Position numbers and translations under genes: made by a program
Notes under the pieces: model-generated
The model's database searches: none
Told to the model about the DNA's origin: nothing
Seen by the model: the letters and a program-made list of their open reading frames with translations, nothing else
NCBI GenBank assembly: GCA_964532485.1
Contig: CAZHKE010000012.1
Span: forward strand, 9,320-73,319
Direction: 5' to 3'
Length of the DNA stretch: 64,000 bases
Origin: DATBSK01 sp964532485
GTDB taxonomy: Bacteria; Actinomycetota; Acidimicrobiia; IMCC26256; PALSA-555
Part shown: one piece after another, positions 58,834 to 64,000 of the stretch
Position numbering within the stretch: the first letter of the stretch is position 1
Layout: every line of letters starts with the position of its first letter

Positions 58834-59745
58834 GTGACCACGGACGCGACGGCGGCGCAGCGTGTCACCAAGGCGGTGATCCCGGCGGCCGGCCTCGGCA
58901 CGCGCTTCCTGCCCGTCACCAAGAGCCAGCCCAAGGAGATGCTCCCGGTCGTCGACAAGCCCGCGATCCAGTACGTGGTCGAGGAGGCGCTGCGTGCCGG
59001 GCTCGATGACGTGCTCGTCATCACCGGGCGCGGCAAACGGGCGATCGAAGACCACTTCGACCGGAACATCGAGCTCGAGCAGCTCCTCGAGCGGCAGGGG
59101 AAGCACGAGCTGCTGGCCGAGGTGCACGCGACCACCGAGGTGGGACACATCCACTACGTCCGCCAGCACGAGGCGCTGGGGCTCGGGCACGCCGTCGGGA
59201 TGGCCCGCGAGCACGTCGGCGACCACCCGTTCGCGGTGATGCTCGGCGACGACATCATGGTCGACGACGCCGTGCTGCTGCGCCGCATGCTCGATGTCCA
59301 CGAGCGCGAGGGCGGCGTCGTGCTCGCGCTGCTCGAGGTGCCGCTGGACCAGATCTCGGCCTACGGGTCGGTCGCGGTGGAGCCGGTCGGCGACCGCGTG
59401 ATGCTCGTCCGCGGCATCGTCGAGAAGCCTGCACCCGCGGACGCGCCGTCCAACCTCGCGGTGATCGGTCGATACGTGTTCCCGCCGGCGATCTTCCCGG
59501 CGATCGACGCCACGCCGCCCGGCGTCGGCGGCGAGATCCAGATCACCGACGCGATCGGGCGCCTCGTCGCCGAGCAGCCCGCAGGCGGGCCCGTGCACGG
59601 CGTCGTGTTCTCCGAGGGTCGCTACGACATCGGGCAGAAGCTCGACTTCCTGCGTGCCAACGTCGAGCTCGCGCTCGCCCGCGACGACCTCGGGCCGGGT
59701 CTCGAAGCCATCCTCCGCGATCTCCTCGAGGGTCGAGGCCGGTAG
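58834..59745 (+). CDS. galU: UTP-glucose-1-phosphate uridylyltransferase
   Basis: A 303-residue GalU making UDP-glucose from UTP and glucose-1-phosphate. VIPAAGLGTRFLPVTKSQPK is the nucleotide loop, VVDKPAIQYVVEEALRAG, HYVRQHEALGLGHAVGMARE, VMLGDDIMVD (metal Asp) and ITDAIGRLV are typical. UDP-glucose feeds envelope polysaccharides and GpgS/TreT-type reactions. It is two bases before moeA, so the pair is co-transcribed, as in other actinobacteria. Confidence 0.96.
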   Translation: MTTDATAAQRVTKAVIPAAGLGTRFLPVTKSQPKEMLPVVDKPAIQYVVEEALRAGLDDVLVITGRGKRAIEDHFDRNIELEQLLERQGKHELLAEVHATTEVGHIHYVRQHEALGLGHAVGMAREHVGDHPFAVMLGDDIMVDDAVLLRRMLDVHEREGGVVLALLEVPLDQISAYGSVAVEPVGDRVMLVRGIVEKPAPADAPSNLAVIGRYVFPPAIFPAIDATPPGVGGEIQITDAIGRLVAEQPAGGPVHGVVFSEGRYDIGQKLDFLRANVELALARDDLGPGLEAILRDLLEGRGR

Positions 59746-59747
59746 AG

Positions 59748-60980
59748 GTGTGCCCGCTCGTCGCGCTCGATGACGCCCAGCGCTCGATCCTCGACGCGAT
59801 CGAGACGCTCGAGCCCGTCGAGGTCCCCGTGCGGGACGCGCGCGGGCTCGTGCTCGCGGCGGCCGTCTCGACGGCCGAGCCGGTGCCGCCGTTCGCCAAC
59901 ACCGCCATGGACGGGTACGCACTGCGTGCTGCCGACACGGCTGAGGCCGACGAGGCGGCCCCGGTCCGGCTGCGCGTCGTCGACGAGCTGGCCGCCGGGC
60001 GGGCGCCGAAGGTCGCGGTCGGGCCGGGCGAGGCGATTCGCATCATGACGGGTGCCCCCATGCCCGAGGGCGCCGACGCGATCGTGATGGTCGAGCAGAC
60101 CCGCGCCGCGGGCGCTGAAGGCGTGGACGTCTGCGCCGCCGCGGAGCCCGGTCAGCACGTCCGCGCCGCCGGGGGTGACCTGGCCGCGGGTCAGGTCGTG
60201 TTCGAGCCCGGAACCGTGCTGCACGCGGCCGCGATCGGCGTGCTGTCGAGCGTCGGCGCGACGACCGTGCGCGCGCATCCGCGTCCGAGAGTCGGCGTGC
60301 TCTCGACGGGCGACGAGCTCGTGGAGGGCGGTGGGGTGCTCGCGCCGGGCAAGATCCGCGACTCCAACCGTCCGATGCTGCTCGGGCTGGTCGAGGAGGC
60401 GGGTCTCGATCCGATCGACCTCGGGATCGCGGTCGACGACGAGGATCGCATCGTCGGCGTCCTCGAAGACGCGCTGGCGCGCTGCGACGCGGTGCTCACG
60501 AGCGGCGGCGTCTCGGTCGGTGACTACGACTACGTGAAGGCGGCGCTCGACCGCTTCGGCGCGCTCGAGTGGCGCCAGGTCGCGATCAAGCCGGCGAAGC
60601 CGCTCGCGTTCGGCGTGGTGCACGGCGTCCCGGTGTTCGGCCTCCCGGGGAACCCGGTCTCGTCACTCGTCAGCTTCGAGTGCTTCGCCCGGCCCGCACT
60701 GCTCCAGATGGGTGGGCATCGGGCGCGCCTTCGCCCACAGGTGGTCGCGACCGCCGGGGAAGCGCTCGCCCGTCGGCCCGACGGCAAGCTGCACCTCGAC
60801 CGCGTGCGGGTGCGCTGGGCCGACGACGGCTACGTCGTCGCGCGGACGGGCGACCAGGCGAGCAACGTCTTGTCGGCGACCGCGGCCGCGAACGGCCTCG
60901 CGCTGCTCCCCGACGGCGACGGCGTCGCGGCCGGCGAGTCCGTCGACGTCATGCTCCTCGACGCCGCCGCAGACCACTGA
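59748..60980 (+). CDS. moeA: MoeA/gephyrin-like molybdotransferase (Glp)
   Basis: A 410-residue MoeA-family protein: PPFANTAMDGYALRAADTAE, EAIRIMTGAPMPEGADAIVM, VGVLSTGDELVEGGGVLAPG, TSGGVSVGDYDYVKAALDRF and GLPGNPVSSLVSFECFARPA. It inserts molybdate into the pterin. In corynebacteria a MoeA-like protein in the same place (Glp, beside galU) binds FtsZ and the membrane receptor GlpR. Here moaA, moaC and a GlpR-like gene follow, so it may serve molybdenum cofactor synthesis, cell division or both. Confidence 0.93.
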   Translation: MCPLVALDDAQRSILDAIETLEPVEVPVRDARGLVLAAAVSTAEPVPPFANTAMDGYALRAADTAEADEAAPVRLRVVDELAAGRAPKVAVGPGEAIRIMTGAPMPEGADAIVMVEQTRAAGAEGVDVCAAAEPGQHVRAAGGDLAAGQVVFEPGTVLHAAAIGVLSSVGATTVRAHPRPRVGVLSTGDELVEGGGVLAPGKIRDSNRPMLLGLVEEAGLDPIDLGIAVDDEDRIVGVLEDALARCDAVLTSGGVSVGDYDYVKAALDRFGALEWRQVAIKPAKPLAFGVVHGVPVFGLPGNPVSSLVSFECFARPALLQMGGHRARLRPQVVATAGEALARRPDGKLHLDRVRVRWADDGYVVARTGDQASNVLSATAAANGLALLPDGDGVAAGESVDVMLLDAAADH

Positions 60981-61020
60981 CCACCACCTCCCGCCGCCAC
61001 TCACCGGGGCTCGTGTCGAC

Positions 61021-61045
61021 GCCGGCCCGCCCCAAGAGGGCCGGC
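61021..61045. terminator. Perfect hairpin after moeA
   Basis: GCCGGCCC (61021-61028) pairs with GGGCCGGC (61038-61045) in the 109-bp convergent spacer between moeA and the small lipoprotein. Likely bidirectional terminator; no T-run. Confidence 0.7.
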
Positions 61046-61089
61046 ATCGATGCGCCGAGATCGGATGGCGCCGCGATCGATTCGGTCCT

Positions 61090-61305
61090 CTAGCCGACCC
61101 GGCAGCCCGGGGGGATCGGGGAGCCCGCCGGCGCCCTCGTGGCGACCGCCGACGACGTGTGCACGCCGTTCTGGTCGACCGTGCCCGACTTGCAGACGAT
61201 CACGATCTCGTCCGGACCGCTCGCGACGGGCGGCGCGCAGCCGGCGGCGACCGCGGCGAGCGCGAGCCCTGCTGCGCCGACGCACAGCCGGCGTCGAGAC
61301 GACAT
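61090..61305 (-). CDS. Small lipoprotein
   Basis: A 71-residue protein with twin-arginine-rich start MSSRRRLCVGAAGLALAAVA and lipobox AAGC at about residue 23, then a short mature part (DEIVIVCKSGTVDQNGVHT) with two cysteines and ending IPPGCRVG. No family recognised. The ATG at 61305 is preferred over upstream starts because the signal peptide begins there. It is divergent from moaA. Confidence 0.7.
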   Translation of the reverse strand: MSSRRRLCVGAAGLALAAVAAGCAPPVASGPDEIVIVCKSGTVDQNGVHTSSAVATRAPAGSPIPPGCRVG

Positions 61306-61353
61306 GAACCACCGAGACACTGCTGACCCCTCTCGTGTCCTGGAAATGCAAAC

Positions 61354-61499
61354 GACCGGCACCCGCCGCCACGGACGTGGCGTTGGGGCCGGTTTCGCCT
61401 GGCTCCCCGTCGGCCATTAGCGACCAGTTTGCGGCCGACGGATCAGTGCCTCCCCGAGAGAGGTGGCTCGGTTGTCAGGCTCCTACAACGGAGCGTGAT
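61354..61499. ncRNA. Candidate structured leader before moaA
   Basis: The 288-bp divergent spacer (61306-61593) holds a series of strong stems: a long imperfect hairpin 61354-61394 (GACCGGC with GCCGGTT, inner CGCCAC with GTGGCG), CGTCGGCC (61408-61415) with GGCCGACG (61433-61440), and GCTCC-TACAAC-GGAGC near 61480-61495, closed by GATCA/TGATC. It does not match the molybdenum-cofactor motif as I know it. A short ORF from ATG 61501 runs in frame into moaA. Could be an unnamed riboswitch or protein-binding leader. Confidence 0.4.
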
Positions 61500-61593
61500 C
61501 ATGAAACCACGAAGAGTGGTCAGTGTCAAATCGTCTTGCCGGCCGGCCCGGCGACCGCCCGGACCACCGCAACCGGCACATAGCCTGGGCTGC

Positions 61594-62589
<996 letters not shown>

Positions 62590-62617
62590 TCCGAGACGAG
62601 CCCTACACTCGGGCGTC

Positions 62618-63115
62618 GTGACCGCCTCCGAGTTCACCCATCTCGATCCGCTCGGGCGGGCACGGATGGTCGACGTGACCGCCAAGGACGCGACCCACCG
62701 CCGGGCGGTCGCCCGCTGCCAGGTCTCCATGCAGCCCGAGACCGCGGGCAAGATCGCCACCGGCGCGATCACCAAGGGCGACGTGCTCGCCGTCGCCCGA
62801 GTCGCCGGCATCCAGGCCGCCAAGCAGACGCCCAACCTGGTGCCCTTGTGCCATCCCCTCCTCGTCGGATCGGTCTTCGTGAACTTTCGCATCGAGGAAG
62901 ACCACGTCGAGGTCGAGGCGCAGGTCGACACCGTCGACCGGACCGGGGTCGAGATGGAGGCGCTGACGGCCTGTGCGATCGCGGCGCTCACGATCTACGA
63001 CATGTGCAAGTCGGTCGACCGGGGGATGGTGATCGGGGAGCTGGCGCTGTGGGAGAAGACCGGCGGGCGCTCCGGCCACTATCGGCGGTCAAACGCCCAC
63101 AATTCGGGCATCTGA
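62618..63115 (+). CDS. moaC: Cyclic pyranopterin monophosphate synthase MoaC
   Basis: A 165-residue MoaC, which completes cyclic pyranopterin formation with MoaA. GRARMVDVTAKDATHRRAVA, AAKQTPNLVPLCHPLLVG, VDTVDRTGVEMEALTACAIA and TIYDMCKSVDRGM are the family segments and carry the active-site Lys/His/Asp residues. GTG start at 62618. Confidence 0.96.
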   Translation: MTASEFTHLDPLGRARMVDVTAKDATHRRAVARCQVSMQPETAGKIATGAITKGDVLAVARVAGIQAAKQTPNLVPLCHPLLVGSVFVNFRIEEDHVEVEAQVDTVDRTGVEMEALTACAIAALTIYDMCKSVDRGMVIGELALWEKTGGRSGHYRRSNAHNSGI

Positions 63116-63167
63116 GGCCGAAAGTCCACGAAATCGTCACGAAATCCGCGAAAATCGTCGCCAGAGG

Positions 63168-63261
63168 TTGACCTCGGGCGGGTTCGCTTGGTTAGCATGA
63201 CCCATTCCTTGCGGCACCCCTCCCGGGGTGCCGTGTGCTGTAGGGGACCGCTCAGCGGTCC
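63168..63261 (+). promoter_or_regulatory. Possible promoter and double-hairpin leader of glpR-like gene
   Basis: TTGACC (63168-63173) and TTAGCA/TAGCAT (63192-63198) are spaced 18-19 bp. Downstream are two perfect hairpins: CGGCACCCC-TCCC-GGGGTGCCG (63212-63233) and GGACCGC-TCA-GCGGTCC (63245-63261), then the ribosome site region and TTG 63289. Upstream, 63128-63160 is unusually A-rich with GAAATCGTC/GAAATCCGC/GAAAATCGTC repeats about 11 bp apart, possibly a protein-binding site. Confidence 0.45.
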
Positions 63262-63288
63262 GGCGGAGACGAAAGGGCGGAGCACGAC

Positions 63289-63864
63289 TTGGCGATCCTG
63301 GTGATCCTCGTGCTGGTCATCCTCTGGGGTGCCGTGCTCCTCCCGCCCATCCTCCGGTCACGCGCCGAGTCGGGCGCGCCGAGCGGAATCGGTGACTTCG
63401 TCGGCAAGCTGCGCACGGGCCTCGGTCACAGCCGCAGCCCCGACGCCGGTCTCCCGCCGCTGCAGCCGATCATGGGCCCCGTCGGCGGCCCCGACCCGTC
63501 GATGACCCCCAGGCGCGCACCCGGCGCCATGAGCCCGGTGCAGAGGCGTCGCCGCGACGTGCTCGTGGGCCTGCTCGTCGCCGTCGGCGTCACCTTCCTG
63601 ATGGCGTTCATGGCGGGCAGCATGGTCTTCTGGGGCCTGTGGGTCGTCGCCGTGCTCGCGCTCGGCGGCTACGTGTACATGCTGCTCCAGCTCAAGGCGA
63701 AGTCTCAGCAGCGCCGCTTCCAGTCACGGCCCGCGCCGACGCCGATCCCGGTGCCGAGCAACGTGCACCACCTGGACACGACGCGTCATCACGAGCCGGT
63801 TTCGCACGTCGAGGCGCCGCGGGGCGCCACCGTGCTCGCGCTCCGGCGCACCGCGTCGTCGTAG
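63289..63864 (+). CDS. Divisome protein GlpR/SepX-like membrane protein
   Basis: A 191-residue membrane protein with an N-terminal helix (LVILVLVILWGAVLLPPILR), a cytoplasmic loop (SRAESGAPSGIGDFVGKLR) and two more helices (DVLVGLLVAVGVTFLMAFMA and WGLWVVAVLALGGYVYMLLQ), then a disordered basic/proline tail. The helix ending in LLPPILRSRAE is typical of actinobacterial GlpR/SepX, the membrane receptor of the MoeA-like Glp at the septum. The start is TTG 63289. Synteny with galU and moeA supports the call. Confidence 0.75.
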   Translation: MAILVILVLVILWGAVLLPPILRSRAESGAPSGIGDFVGKLRTGLGHSRSPDAGLPPLQPIMGPVGGPDPSMTPRRAPGAMSPVQRRRRDVLVGLLVAVGVTFLMAFMAGSMVFWGLWVVAVLALGGYVYMLLQLKAKSQQRRFQSRPAPTPIPVPSNVHHLDTTRHHEPVSHVEAPRGATVLALRRTASS

Positions 63865-63925
63865 CGGCCGCGTGTCGAAGAGCGCCGGGAACAGCACAAC
63901 CTGGTTGGTACCATGACGCCCCCGC

Positions 63926-64000
63926 GGGGGTGTAGCTCAGCCTGGTAGAGCGCTACGTTCGCAACGTAGAAGTCGTGGGTTCAAGTCCCATCACCTCCAC
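63926..64000 (+). tRNA. tRNA-Ala (anticodon CGC), 3' end at window edge
   Basis: Acceptor GGGGGTG (63926-63932) pairs with CACCTCC (63992-63998), including the G3-U70 wobble that marks alanine tRNA. The D arm is GCTCAGCCTGGTAGAGC; the anticodon stem CTACG/CGTAG encloses loop TTCGCAA with anticodon CGC (63960-63962); the T arm is GTGGG-TTCAAGT-CCCAT. The discriminator is A63999. Only one base follows, so an encoded CCA cannot be judged. Confidence 0.97.

Noticed and set aside
56815..59922. A 1035-residue open frame on the reverse strand across FmdB, plsY and galU
   Set aside because: It crosses a gap and opposes plsY and galU, which have clear family motifs; only a short part coincides with other frames of real reverse-strand genes.
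61354..61499. Molybdenum-cofactor or fluoride riboswitch before moaA
   Set aside because: The GGCTCCTAC string and the stems do not assemble into either consensus; the 5' halves of both motifs are missing.

Overview
The window is a GC-rich (about 70 percent by eye) bacterial chromosome segment in draft form, interrupted by six 100-N scaffold gaps (1545-1644, 8554-8653, 16933-17032, 23812-23911, 27477-27576, 57645-57744). The gene set points to an actinobacterium: WhiB, a GlnR-type operator, F420/luciferase-like oxidoreductase, coproheme decarboxylase HemQ, GpgS, wax-ester/DGAT acyltransferase, a mycothiol-type maleylpyruvate isomerase fold, paired CIRCE elements before groEL, and the galU-glp-glpR divisome neighbourhood. 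The secreted protein style and gene mix suggest class Acidimicrobiia, but this is an inference without a marker-gene tree. No phage, insertion sequence, CRISPR array or genomic island was seen; most of the window is core or core-like.

Layout. 1-2779: compatible-solute/storage sugar genes (TreT-like glycosyltransferase, glycerate kinase, glucosyl-3-phosphoglycerate synthase) around a 101-bp tandem repeat. 2866-4629: a SAM-IV-type riboswitch ahead of a threonine-synthase-like PLP enzyme and a ThiS/MoaD-like sulfur carrier. 4637-6791: a DtxR-family metal regulator divergent from an encapsulin operon (ferritin-like cargo, a tiny basic ORF, shell protein). 6846-11299: CIRCE-groEL, hemQ and small genes. 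11414-21358: a PAS/GAF/GGDEF/EAL protein, a cation/proton antiporter fused to a GlnD-like C-terminus, and the nitrogen operon amt-glnK-glnD behind a GlnR box. 21363-28553: secreted proteins, lipoproteins, pyrE, acyl-CoA dehydrogenase. 28782-40306: lipid and hydrolytic enzymes. 40398-49000: ABC exporter, release factor ArfB, a FluC pair, WhiB, a LysR regulator and membrane proteins. 49056-56798: TPP enzyme, TldD/TldE and UppP. 56811-63864: a region syntenic, as I recall it, with Mycobacterium tuberculosis Rv0990c-Rv0996 (SAF protein, Ruc-like zinc ribbon, galU, MoeA/Glp, GlpR/SepX) with moaA and moaC inserted. A tRNA-Ala(CGC) closes the window.

The strongest candidates for new biology are: (i) three unrelated secreted proteins ending in the same short tail (consensus P-V-V/L-V/L-A-x-x-F-T-G-COOH), one of which looks like a choice-of-anchor E protein, suggesting an undescribed C-terminal sorting signal; (ii) an antiporter carrying a catalytically dead GlnD-type HD region and two ACT domains, encoded next to the real glnD; (iii) a SAM-riboswitch-controlled threonine-synthase homologue with a sulfur carrier, likely a homocysteine synthase; and (iv) a 27-residue basic ORF translationally coupled on both sides between encapsulin cargo and shell.
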